DNA from: Strongyloides papillosus
Taxonomy: Eukaryota; Nematoda; Chromadorea; Rhabditida; Strongyloididae
NCBI GenBank assembly: GCA_005656395.1
Contig: SRSI01000051.1
Span: forward strand, 248,001-312,000
Direction: 5' to 3'
DNA: 64,000 nt
The position numbers and the translations under genes are program-made. The notes below the pieces were generated by a model, which was not told the DNA's origin, made no database searches, and saw nothing but the letters and a program-made list of their open reading frames with translations. Shown here piece after piece: positions 46,841-57,839 of this stretch (positions are counted from its first letter, which is position 1; each line of letters opens with the position of its first letter).

Positions 46841-48372
46841 CACAGCTAAAGGTTTGTGTGTATTGTCGGAAAACTGCACTTTTACTCTAAAAATAATTTT
46901 TGTGTGCTTTAATAAACCCCTTAATTTTAATATTTTCCTTTGGAATTTTGTCAGTTGACTTGAATAATGATGTAAATTGTTCAGAAAATACAGTTATGGT
47001 AAAATGCCATATTTGGAAAATTTTTTTTTGGTTGTGAATATTTTTTGATGTATCATTTACTTTTTTCTAAAAATTTTTTATGAGGTTCTACTACATCCCC
47101 TCTACCCACCCATAAATTTTTGAGTCGATCCTCCGCTCTGATTTTGAGAAAATTAATTTTCAATAACTTCAATTTTTTTAAAGAAAATATATCATAAAAC
47201 ATGCTAAATATGAATTTTTTGTACTATTTTATATGTAAAACATTGACCTAATTATTCTTAAGGCATTTACAATCATCCCATGTAAGTTTATAAAATATAA
47301 AAATATTAAATAAATATTTTTTTTGCTACAATATGATAAATTATTTCATGTTAAATAGAAAATAGATAAAGATAACTATTTCAATTAAATTTTCAAGATT
47401 ATAATGAAAAATCTGTTTTAAGTTTCTCGATGATGTAATTTGTGCATGGATGATCGATCTATATATTGCAGTTAAAACCAAAAATTAAGAAATTTTATAA
47501 ACAATGATTAGTTTTCATATTAAAAATTTTACAATAATGTGTTTTTTGACTTAAACTATAATTTTTATCTAATTTTTAAGAACATTAAGAAAGGGTCGTT
47601 AACAAATTGTTCAAAAAAAAATTTTTTAAACCAATCCATTATACTAAATTTTTAAATGCCATTAATTTCTAATTATTATTCTATTATTTAAAATTATTGT
47701 TAATTTTGCTAATAGAATGTTACAATCTGACCCTATGAAGCCAAACAAATAATATTCAATGAGAATTATGTAGTTTCACAATTTTAAAGTATATCAAAAT
47801 TGATAATTAATTGTTTAGAAATTGTGCGTCAAGTTTTTTAACATATAATGTCTTTTTATTTGCATAAAATTAGAACGATTTTTCCTTAAATGGCAAAAAA
47901 TGCTATTTTTAATTTTTATATTTTAAAAACTTACCAAACAAGATTGAAAATATAATTAGAAATAGTTATAAGTATTATAACGTTAGAAAACATTTAAAAA
48001 AATGAATAATAATTATAATTATATGATGAAAATATGTGAAAAATAAGAATTAATTTATTAAAAATTAATTTTCTCTAAATCAGGGCGAAGGATTGATTCA
48101 AAAATTTATGAGTGGGTAAAGGGGATGTATTATAACCTCATAAAAAAATTTTAGAAAAAAGTAAATGACACATCAAAAAATATTCACAACTAAAAAAAAT
48201 TTTTCCATATATGGTATTTTACCAAAACCGTGTTTTTTAGTAAATCTAAATAATTATTCAAATCATCTGACAAAATTTCAAAGAAAAATATTAAAATTAA
48301 GGGGTTTATTTATACTTTTAAAATAGAAATTTTTACGTATTAAAGTGCAGTTTTCCCCAACCTCGAGCTGTG
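46841..48372. mobile_element. Fold-back element with ~330-bp inverted repeats
   Basis: Left arm 46841-47180 and right arm about 48055-48372 are imperfect inverted copies: CACAGCT..AGGTT...GGAAAACTGCACTTT, then TAAACCCCTTAATTTTAATA, and near the inner ends AAATTTTTGAGTCGATCCTC / GAGGATTGATTCAAAAATTT-type pairs. ACCA occurs on both outer flanks (46837-46840; 48373-48376), a possible 4-bp target duplication. The 870-bp centre is non-coding A+T-rich DNA. Confidence 0.8.
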
Positions 48373-48376
48373 ACCA

Positions 48377-49280
48377 TGATAGACATACATATCAAAGATG
48401 GAAGCTATTGGACAGGTTTGAAGTTTATAAAACAAGTCCGAATTTTCATTTCCTGAATTTCATGAAATTCATAGACACTCCAATTTCTTGAAAACAACTT
48501 CAAGAAGTCTAAAAAACTTCTATATATATATATTTGAGTTCATATAAGACAAAATTGAATTATTTTAGAAAAATATATTTGGCCAACAATTATCGAAAAT
48601 TGGACCTCAAGATTCAGACCCCAAACATATCCCAGTGAATTTGTCGTATTCAATTGCATATATCCGAAAATATTTGTTCCTGTGAAGTAAATACTTCTTG
48701 ATATTGAAACACCTATTTTTAGAATTATCAATTTCTAAAGGCGAATTTTGTTATATATGTATTCGGGCATTTTTGTCCATTGCAAACATTGGAATTGATA
48801 CTTTGCCCAATATTGTCGATTCAATTTTATTAGATTTAAAAATTAAAAAACATTTTTCTAACTTTTGCAATTAAACAATAATTGCATTGTAAATAAATAG
48901 CTCAATGCATTGCAATAAGTATTAAAAAACCATAAAAATGTCCGAATTTGTTTTTGTGTGTATATGCACATTATAAATTGTCATATTTGTAGAATTTCTT
49001 AACACAGATAGGTATAATATGAGACTTTTTTCTTTCTGTTCTTACAAAAATGTTTTTCGACTCTCAAAAAGACGTATTTTTACTTTACTGTGGTATTCTT
49101 AAAGTTTCAGTTCTTAATGACTCCTATTCACTCTACCGTTAAACACAATTTTTATTAAAATTTTTAATTTTCTGATTATAAAATTTATTATGATTACAGT
49201 CTAAAATTGTTTTATTAGTGTTATACATATTTACCGTATTTTCTTTACTATCCTCAGAGTTTTTTCTAAATGAATTTTTT
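48377..49280. other. Spacer
   Basis: A few less A+T-rich patches (48400-48730) with no recognisable frame. Short self-complementary words such as TCATTTCCTGAATTTCATGA occur but form no clear element. Confidence 0.35.
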
Positions 49281-49289
49281 TTGTAAAAA

Positions 49290-49870
49290 AAGAGAACCTT
49301 TGCACAATGACTATCACAATATGTGGGAAAATGATTTTAAATAGCTGACATTTAGACTTTCTTGAATCTAAGGAATTTGAAGTATCTATATTTTTGAACA
49401 TTTTTCGTCTAGATCTTTTCTTAAGTCTGAGTTTGGCAGAGCTTTTTAGATATGGTTACTTAGCTTATACAACATTTTAAATTAAATTATACTTATTTAA
49501 AACTAAAAAAACATAGTTAAATATAACAATTATGCATTATAAAATAATAAAGTAATAAAAATTGTTATTATAATAAAATGTCATTTCTTGGTAAAAGGTA
49601 TCGTGTGTTATCAAACTATCTATCTGAGACACTAAAAGTGGGAATTGATAATATCCCGTACAATCTACTTTTCGTACAATTTTAATGACATTTAAAAAAA
49701 GTGCTTTGGTTGAATTTAAATTAGTTTCCTCTTCCTTTAAATTCTTCTTTGCAAATATTCTCTATTTTTACAAAATTACAATCATCAATTTCCAAGTCAC
49801 TGTATATTTGATACAATCGCACTCTGTCAACATTTGATGATAAATCACCCTTGATAAACATTTTAGATAT
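49290..49870 (-). pseudogene. Second copy of the CxxC module plus a short frame
   Basis: Minus strand 49490-49290 reads KMFKNIDTSNSLDSRKSK, then in a shifted frame NHFPTYCDSHCAKVLFFYKK, parallel to 43.7-43.8 kb. Upstream, 49864-49724 is a 46-codon frame (MFIKGDLSSNVDRVRLYQIY ... KEEFKGRGN). Function unknown; treated as remnant. Confidence 0.3.
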
Positions 49871-50754
49871 ACAGGTGCAATATTAGCTGTATTTGTACGT
49901 TCCATAGATGTAACCAAATAATAAAATAAATGAAATTATAAATATTAACTTACATTTACTTGACAAATTGTTGATGAGCTCCTTCTTCATGCTTTTTTAA
50001 TTTTTCCAAAGCAACAATCATAAAAGATTATTTTTCTAAAGTTTTTTTGTTTCTCGTTATTTTCAAATATTGAAGATCAATGTTTTCTGGCATTTTCGAG
50101 AAAGGTTACTAGTGTAAAAAACAATACGTCTACTTTTGAATAATAAAATATGTTTTTTTTTATAATACAGGGTGTTCCAAAAGTAACTCTCTACTTGCGA
50201 GCGTTTATGACTTTTTTCCTACTAAGATAAAAGCATGAAATTTTGTCGTTCAGTAGACAAGCGAAGTAATATTTTATATTTCTTGTCTTATTATAAAATT
50301 ATGGTCCTTTCAGAACTTATGACCACTTGAAAAAAAAATTTTTCTTTTCTGTGCACGTATCTTTTTTCAATTAAGAGATATTGAGATGATTCTTTTACAA
50401 ATAAAAAATACAACTTCTTTTGTACTATAATCCACCATATTATAAATATTAATCTTCATTAACATTACTTAATAAAAAGGCTAAATTTGATATATCCATT
50501 GGAAAGTTATTTTATTATTTTTAATGTTTTTGTTATATCTTAACTTTTTTCAAAATAATTTTTTTGCAAGTATTTTGGTAGTTTAAATTTTGGATAGATT
50601 AACATCTCTAGATTATGAATGTTTATTTTAATAAAGATAATTAATATATATTTGAAAATTATTTTAGTTGCACTTGTGAGAAGTGTTTTTCGTTATTGTG
50701 TACTATGAAGTATTATTTTGAATCTTGAATTTCTATTTAATAATAGCATAAATT
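49871..50754. other. Spacer with a Tc-like terminus at 50168
   Basis: TA-CAGGGTGTTCCAAAAGTAAC at 50166-50187 resembles a Tc/mariner-type end; an inverted relative (TA-CATGGTCTGTTCCAAAAGTA) starts at 54418 on the minus strand. No coding sequence otherwise. Confidence 0.35.
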
Positions 50755-51100
50755 GTCAGTAATAAGAAATAAAAGTATTAACAATTTTAGTACTTATCGT
50801 GGAAAATATGTACTTGTTATTTTAAATAAATGGTAGGATATTTGATGAAAAAAGGAAAATATGTATTTATTGTAATAAACAATAAAAAAATTATTGAATC
50901 TAAAATTTTGGTAAATACAAGATTTTCATCTGTATAAACATTTATACTTCCTTTAAAGAAATATAAATAAACTTATTGAAACAAAGAAATTGTCAATCGT
51001 ACTTTCAGTTTTTATGTAATAAAATTTTATTTGTTTGAAAAAATATTGCTTAAAATCTATCCACCCCTTGTTTTCTAGAACTTATTATTTTTTTTAAAAA

Positions 51101-51114
51101 AGTAGTATAAAAAG
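51101..51114 (+). promoter_or_regulatory. TATA-box element AGTAGTATAAAA of secreted-peptide gene copy 2
   Basis: AGTAGTATAAAAAG, about 55 bp before the ATG at 51165; same motif and spacing as at 5501-5513 and 63907-63918. Confidence 0.6.
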
Positions 51115-51164
51115 AAATTAAATTTTTAAATGACATCAAATAACATTTCATTAAACATTTTAAA

Positions 51165-51425
51165 ATGTATTCTACCAGCTTCAATAAAGTTGCTCAAGTC
51201 ATTATTTTATTGTGTTTCATTTCCTTTGCAGTTATTAACTGTGAAACAAATACTCAATTTTCAAATGAATTCAAAAATGCCCCAATAAGAGCCAGGCGTC
51301 AATTATCAATTGGTGCAACTGGTCAACTTGGAGATAGACTTCACAAAGAGAAAGAAAATGATTTAAAAGAAACTGTAACAAAACATTACAAAGATCCTAG
51401 TGATCCATATGGTTTCGGAAAGTAA
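51165..51425 (+). CDS. Small secreted propeptide, copy 2
   Basis: 86 residues. Signal peptide about 1-26 (NKVAQVIILLCFISFAVINC), a short acidic/Asn pro-segment, furin-type RARR at 42-45, then QLSIGATGQLGDRLHKEKEN and a C-terminus DPSDPYGFGK. The terminal GFGK could allow peptide end processing, but this is speculative. Paralogue of 5193-5450, inverted, with conserved flanks; most changes are conservative (V/I, M/T), so both copies look functional. AATAAA at 51459-51464 follows the stop by about 35 bp. Family not recognised. Single exon. Confidence 0.82.
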   Translation: MYSTSFNKVAQVIILLCFISFAVINCETNTQFSNEFKNAPIRARRQLSIGATGQLGDRLHKEKENDLKETVTKHYKDPSDPYGFGK

Positions 51426-51989
51426 TTAAACATTTGAACATGAATTAACTAACAAGCGAATAAAAATGGAAGATGGTATATTTATTGGAGAAATATTTTT
51501 AACACCATCATAATTTTAACTAATATTCTTCCAAATTGTTGTTATTACATAGGGCTATAAATAAAATTTTCATATATAATTTTTTACATAAATTCTAACA
51601 ATAAAAAAAATTTTAGACTTCTTTTAATAAACAGCTAATTTTAATGTTATTTCTAGGAATCTCAAATGAATCTTTAAATGTTTCAACAATCATAGCACAT
51701 CTCTTCTAATTTTGTACTTATCCATTAGCTGAATCTCTTTTTATCAAGACCTTTAGATTGTTTTAAATCTAAGGAATTTTGTGTATCCTTGTTTTCGGTC
51801 ATCCTCTCATTTAAACTCTTCCTTTTTTTTTAACACTGAGTTCGGTGGGGCTTTTTAAGTATGGCTGCTTAATTTGACAAGAATTTAGATTAAATTATAT
51901 TTATTAAAAACTAAAAAAATATAATTAGATATAACAATTATAATTGGTAAAATACACACAAAATAAAAAAGCAGAAATTTTGAGAAATC

Positions 51990-52915
51990 TTTCTAAAATG
52001 CAATAAACTGTCCCATAATTTTAAGAAATTGAATATTACTCAAATTTTAAGAGTATCAAGCGATAGCAAAAATTTTTTAACGACGCAAAATATTAGGTTG
52101 TCGCATACATTTTGTCTTCTTTTACAAAAATATATATGTTTGACTTTTTAAATTATTGTGACTTTTATTTAATCTTGACATTTTTTATGACATTATGCTC
52201 ATTGTTGATCCCAACTTATTTTTTATCGTTATTTTATAAAATACGTTATTAAAAGTCAATTTTGTTTGAAGTTATAAATGTATTAGTAAAAATCACTATT
52301 CGAAACAATATATTAACAACAATAAGTTTAGAAATTTAAAAATTTATCAACAATAAAATGAAAAATAATAATTATTTACTCACACAAAGGATTATTAATT
52401 AAAAATATTATTTTAGTATTCGTTCTTATTTTAAGTTAAAATATCTAAAAGTTATTTTTTTTACTATAAATAAAAATCCATATTATTTTATAACTTTTCA
52501 TAAGTTTGATTTTTAAAGATAATCTTTAAAGACGTTATAAAAAAATTTGAACTAATAAATGTAAAAATTCATATGAAAATATAATTTATAATAATTCAAA
52601 TTATTGAAACATATAAAAAAATGTACTATGATAAGAAAACAAAAGTTTTTTGTGTAAGTATTTGTAATTTTACATGAAATTAATTTCCAATCTTATATTT
52701 TAAAATATATTGTAGAAAAAGAACTTAAGTTTTAAAATAAAAATAGCATACTAAAAAATAGAAACTTATTATAATAATTTTTTAATTATTGCTTTAATTT
52801 TTTTGTACGATATAATTGTAATAAAATTAGTCTCAAATCAAAAAAATATAAATTTTATCAGATGGGACGAATTTATTACAATTTACACAAATGTTTGTCT
52901 TTTTTTTCTGTGAAG
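51990..52915 (-). repeat. Dispersed ~0.9-kb repeat, copy 3 (inverted)
   Basis: Reverse-complement blocks match 5868-6700 and 15355-16260, for example GTACGATATAATTGTAATAA near 52804 and ACACAAAGGATTATTAATTA near 52383. Its end includes TTAGGTTGTCGCATACATTT (52090), similar to the mariner end at 53348. Confidence 0.65.
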
Positions 52916-53350
52916 GTTAAATAATATTTTGGATACAAAAATTTTGGATTGCAAACAATAAAACAAAAAATATTTGTTCAAAAACAAGTTCAATGCATTA
53001 AAAATTTAGTTTATAAATAAATTATATTTTTTTGTAAGTATTTCGGACAGCTGAATGTAATTTTTTAAGTTTATTCTTCAAACATATATAGACGTTATCT
53101 GAAAATATTAAAATAGTAAAAGCTTTATTCATACAGAAATGTAAAAAGTGAACAATAAACGTAAAAAATCAACGATGTATATTTTTTAAAATTATCATAA
53201 ATTGTTATTTCAACAGTCATTTTTATTAAAACTGTAGAACTAATGTTTCGAAAATGCTGAACATTTTAAAAACAAATATCAATGCTATTCTAACCAAATA
53301 GTTAAACAAATAATTTTATTTTGTAAAAAAATTATTTTTTCTTAACATTA
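52916..53350. other. AT-rich spacer
   Basis: No gene or repeat recognised. Confidence 0.35.
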
Positions 53351-54217
53351 GGTTGTCGCAAAAGTTCGTGCGTATTTTTTTATAGACATTTCAGAACAAT
53401 ATAATTTAAATTAGGAATTTATTTAATTAATGATATATTGTCCGTTACTATCGACTACTTGTCTCCATTTATCGAGTAGCTTATCGTTTTCAGATTCGAA
53501 GAATTTCTTATCCTTTTTGAAGAAAGTTTCAAAAAACCAATATTTGCTTCACCAACTTTAGTGAAGTATCTACCGTCCTAGAAATTATGTAGAGATAAGA
53601 GTAGGTAGTGATTAGATAGAGAACATCTGGAGAATATGTTGTGTGCGAGAGTAATTCATAACTTCTCTTATCCAGAATTTTTCGAGTCTTCAATGTCGCA
53701 TGTCGTTATCTTGAAGAACAACATTTTTGTCATTTTTCAAGTTTCATAATTTTTTTGTTTAATTTTAATAGAATTTTACAATAGAGGTTATTAAAAGTAG
53801 TTTAGAAATCATAGAATCTCAAAAAATCTTCATTTGAAGCTGAAGCCATACAAATGCATGCATCATTTTCAAGATTTGTTTCTTTGTCTTGGAACTCTGA
53901 AAACGATCTTTACATAGTTACCGCATCTACTACATCTTCTTCTAATGCTCCACATAAATTTTTAGAATCATCAGTTGTCATATATCTAAGTTGAAGCTCT
54001 TAGAAAATGCGTTGTCAAAAATGACTTCTGACCACATCCACGTTTAGCAAAAAAAATGTAGCATAGATAGTGTAGAAAATTGTAATTATGCGAATTATAA
54101 AGTTAAGAAGTGGTACAATCTAATTATTAAAATAGTTTAATTTTATATCAATTGTAATTATATTTTTTTGATGATTAAAAATGACCGTAAAAATACGACA
54201 GAACTTTTGCGACAACT
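53351..54217 (-). mobile_element. mariner-like element, decayed copy 2
   Basis: TIRs GGTTGTCGCAAAAGTTCGTG (53351) and, inverted at the other end, AGTTGTCGCAAAAGTTCTGT (to 54217), next to TA. The minus strand encodes broken mariner transposase: TSDHIHV..KKM (about 54040), then the SPDVLYLITTY-like catalytic end (about 53600) and the C-terminal ENDKLLDKWRQVVDSNGQYI (53520-53440), typical for the family. About 867 bp, too short for a full-length element. Confidence 0.85.
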
Positions 54218-54702
54218 TAATATTTTTACCGTGACGAGAATGTAAAACATAACTATAATTTTTAAACGTAACAAGTTTTGTAGAACTCAGATTTAAGTAG
54301 ATAATATTCCAGTTTGAAAAGAAGAATTTTTTCTGCAAAATCTTATCCTCATCTTTTCAATTCACTGTTTGTGAAAGCCAAAAATAGATCATTCTTATTA
54401 CTTTTGGAACAGACCATGTATATTAGATACATAAATGATCGAACTTTTTGCAAGTATTAAAATATAAATATATCAAAATTGTTAATTTATTAATTAATAC
54501 AGGATGGTTTTTTTAAAAGTATAGTAGAAAAAATTTGGAGATATATTTTACTCTTCAAAAATATTAAAAAATGTGATGTGACTTCTAAGGTAAAGTTTAA
54601 TGCATCAAATAATTGGAGTTAACAAAAATCTAGCTAGTTATTTTAAAAAATCCAAACAAAAAAGAAAGAAGGATAATTACGTAGACAGTTCTAAAATGTA
54701 AT

Positions 54703-55708
54703 AAATAACCACATCAAAAACCTAGATTTTTGTTTTTTAAAAACTTTTATATCTTAATATATTATACGCGCACTTAAATGAACAAAATAAATTTTGCGAA
54801 CTTTAAAGGATGAAAATAAATTTCGCGTACTAAAAAGGATGAAAATAAATTCTTATTCCTATAATATCACTCATCTGGATAAAAGTAGCGTCGTCTAGTG
54901 ACTTAGATAATTATCGTTTATTATTAAATCGAAGCTGTACAATTTTCATTTGATTTTTTAGTTTTTATAAATGGTAGCGATTATGTTTTCTATTGTTGAA
55001 AAAGGAAATGGATTTTAATATATTTGTTACAATATTAAGAGTGTATGATGTTAATAAAATATAATAATTAAACAACAATTTTATCCTTATTAGCAGTAAA
55101 TGAATTTTGTGAAAATTTATTATGATATATAATTTCATGTATTACTTATTTTCATTTGCAAAAAATCACTGATATAGTAGAATTTACATTTAATATTTTT
55201 GTTTCTGATTACATGGAATATATGATAGTATACGTTTACATAAAAGTTTTATTAAATCAAAGTTGTGTAATTATTATTTTTTTAAGGATGCCGAATATGT
55301 GTTCTATTGTTGGAGAAGAAAATGGATTTTAATTTATTTGTAACAACAATGAGAGTGTCGTATTTTAATAAAATAGAGTAATCAAACAATAATTTTATTA
55401 ATATTAGCAAATTAATGATTAAGTTGATTTTACATTTGCATTTTCATTTACATGAAATATTACATTGTATATGCCTTTATAATTTTGTAGTAGTCATTGA
55501 TATAATCTAAATCACTAGACGACGCTACTTTTATCCAGATGAGCGATATTATAGGAATAAGAATTTATTTCCATCCTTTTTAGTACGCGAAATTTATTTT
55601 CATCCTTTAAAGTTCGCAAAATTTTTGTCCATTTAAGTGCGCGTATAATATATTAAGATATAAAAGTTTTTAAAAAACAAAAACCTAGGTTTTTGATGTG
55701 GTTATTTA
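54703..55708. mobile_element. Fold-back element with ~205-bp inverted arms
   Basis: Arms 54703-54910 and 55500-55708 are nearly exact inverted copies: AAATAACCACATCAAAAACC, TATATTATACGCGCACTTAA, three GGATGAAAATAAATTTCGCG-like subrepeats, and AAGTAGCGTCGTCTAGTGA at the inner ends. The 590-bp centre is non-coding. Related in subrepeat design to 21708-22239. Confidence 0.85.
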
Positions 55709-56279
55709 TTTTCATACTTTTTCGTTACAAATAAGTGTAATAATCTAAAAAGTTTATAATTATCAATGTCAATAATAAAAAATGCTAAATTAGTTCTTTT
55801 AAATTGCATCTTTTCAATTATTTTATTTAATAATTTCTAGATCTCCTATGTAAATTATTATTTTTAAAAAAAATTTTTAACTTCTTATATGTTAAAAAAA
55901 GTAAATTTATATAAGAAAAAAACGCAGACCCATAACTCTAAAGCAAAAAAAACGCCACGGAAACCTTTACTTTTGGATTCATCTTAATTTTAATTTCCCC
56001 AAAAAAACATCTAAAAATTAACTTCGGAACATTCATTGTGAAGTCTGAAGCCTTATGAAATACTCCATTGGAGCTTGAATGCCGCCCAGCGAACGGTGAA
56101 ACCACTATGCGTTAGTAAATATTTTATTAAACCTCGGTTTGGCACTTCTTATTTTAGTTGGGTTGATCAAGATCAAAATTTTACACATACATACTAATTT
56201 GTGTAATATTTTTGTTAAAATACGGCGCGTCCATTTACTAAGTAATTAGTGTGTGTGATATATTTTGTTAAAACGCGGC

Positions 56280-56500
56280 GCGTCCATTAATCCAAAATTT
56301 GCACCATTTTTGGCACTTTGGATTCATTTTTCTCCGTGATGGAGCAAGATTTTTGGAATTTTTATTTTAGATTCCGATTTCTCGTAATGGAATCTATATG
56401 TATGCAAAGTTTCAAAAGAAAATTCTGAAATCTAGGGGGTCAAAATATGCTTAACGTTGCATTTTCAGGGGGTGACGTTAGCGAGTAGATATAAAAGTCT
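56280..56500 (+). repeat. Conserved 210-bp repeat shared with 22735-22945
   Basis: Same order of blocks as at 22.7 kb (TTTTTGGCACTTTGGATTCA ... GAAATCTAGGGGGTCAAAAT ... CTTAACGTTGCATTTTCA). Just upstream, GTTAAAAYRCGGCGCGTCCA is repeated twice (about 56214 and 56268). Confidence 0.65.
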
Positions 56501-56789
56501 TTAAAAATATATTTTAATTTCTTTACAATTGATGCTGTAAATTTTAAAAAAAAAACCTCTATATTTACCATATTTTCTACATATATGTATAAAAATAAGA
56601 AATTTTTATATTAAATTTTAATAAAATAAGATTTTTCTTTATCAAGAAATGTAAAACTGTGTTTAGTTCATGTTATCAATAGTAAATTTTAATTAATTTG
56701 CTAGTCTAATCGCAACGCAAAGGTCATTTTTTTATATAAAATATAGTGTCCTAAATGTTGTCTACTATACTTTTAAAAAAACCATCCTG

Positions 56790-57437
56790 TATATGTACCT
56801 GTTGTTTATTAGAACACTTATACATTTATTATGTTTATAATAAGTCTCATTAAAAATGCAAAAAAGTTTTAAGGTTAAAATTACTCTTTTTATAGTGGTA
56901 TTCATTGTTATTTGAAAGATAAGATACTGGTTACAACTGTGATTGAAAAATTATGTTTTATTATATTAGTATGTATCAAAATTATTTTGTATTTATGATT
57001 TTATGAGTCAAAATATAATTTTATTGCTAACCAACAAATAATAGTTATTATTTATGGTATGTATCTGAAATGACACATTTAAATTTTATATTACAAAGGG
57101 AAATAAAAGTTTAAAGTAAACACTTCTTTACTAATTTTGACAAATGTAAGTGATTATTGTAATTTTTAAGCTGATTATGATATTTTTATAATAAATTTTA
57201 AACGTAAATAGTAATTAAGGATGATTTATAGTGGCATACAAGCATGTATTGTGATAATAATCATTAAAGTTTGGTGAATAACTTCTCTAATGCATCGTCA
57301 AGAAACTAAAAAAAAGCATGGCTTTAAAGCAAAATTTGTTAAGAATGAGTGGCTTGCTCTAATATGACTATAACTATTTATTATGTTTTAATTTTGACAT
57401 AGTGATGACAATATCACTATATAAACCCTTGTTAAAG
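56790..57437. other. Spacer; the last 250 bp may be a promoter region
   Basis: 56790-57180 is plain A+T-rich. From about 57200 the sequence is more complex and ends in a TATA-like CTATATAAACCC (57416-57427) just before a candidate exon. Confidence 0.3.
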
Positions 57438-57472
57438 ATGGAATATCTCATAGATAGCCTGTCGATAGCAGG
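57438..57472 (+). CDS. Candidate first coding exon of an unseen gene
   Basis: ATG at 57438 reads MEYLIDSLSIA and reaches a strong GTAAGT donor at 57473. A TATA-like CTATATAAACCC lies about 15 bp upstream. An acceptor TTTTCGTAG at 57522-57530 would give a 58-nt intron, but the downstream frame (NKRVLFFYF...) stops after 25 codons, so the next true exon is uncertain or the gene is broken by the TIR element at 57840. Weak but position-specific evidence. Confidence 0.3.
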
Positions 57473-57839
57473 GTAAGTTGCTTTTTTTTGTAATCATTTT
57501 TATATAATTATTTTTAGTTTTTTTTCGTAGCAATAAAAGGGTATTATTTTTTTATTTCAAATTTACAAACAGAATTTTTGTTTATATTAATCACAAGATT
57601 ACATTTTATTAAAAATTTATTAAAATTGATTATATAATTTTTTTACATTCTTGATGAGGAAATTTCTGCAAATTAGAATAATTTATAAAATGTATACTTG
57701 ATTACATCTAATAAATTCTAACATTTTTATCTATTAATTTACTATTAAAATTAAGGTGATTATGATATAAAATTATATTTTAATTTTTTACACCTGTATC
57801 ATTTTTAATATATTTAATTTTTTAACATACACTCAAAAT

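Larger units (their letters stand above)
50755..51800. repeat. Segmental duplication, inverted copy of 4815-5850
   Basis: Carries the second secreted-peptide gene with its promoter and 3' flank. The homology includes the convergent KGLDKKRFS-stop piece (minus strand, ending at 51725-51727). Confidence 0.8.
54500..56789. mobile_element. TA-flanked TIR element (2.3 kb) with a nested fold-back element
   Basis: Ends CAGGATGGTTTTTTTAAAAG(TATAGTAGA) at 54500 and the exact inverse CTATACTTTTAAAAAAACCA(TCCTG) ending at 56789, each next to TA. TA duplication and CAG start fit the Tc1/mariner group. No transposase frame. Inside are a fold-back element (54703-55708) and a 210-bp repeat (56280-56500). 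Confidence 0.8.

Noticed and set aside
57400..57490. Spliced-leader RNA gene
   Set aside because: There is a GTAAGT donor but no recognisable nematode SL sequence nor Sm site; a coding first exon fits better.
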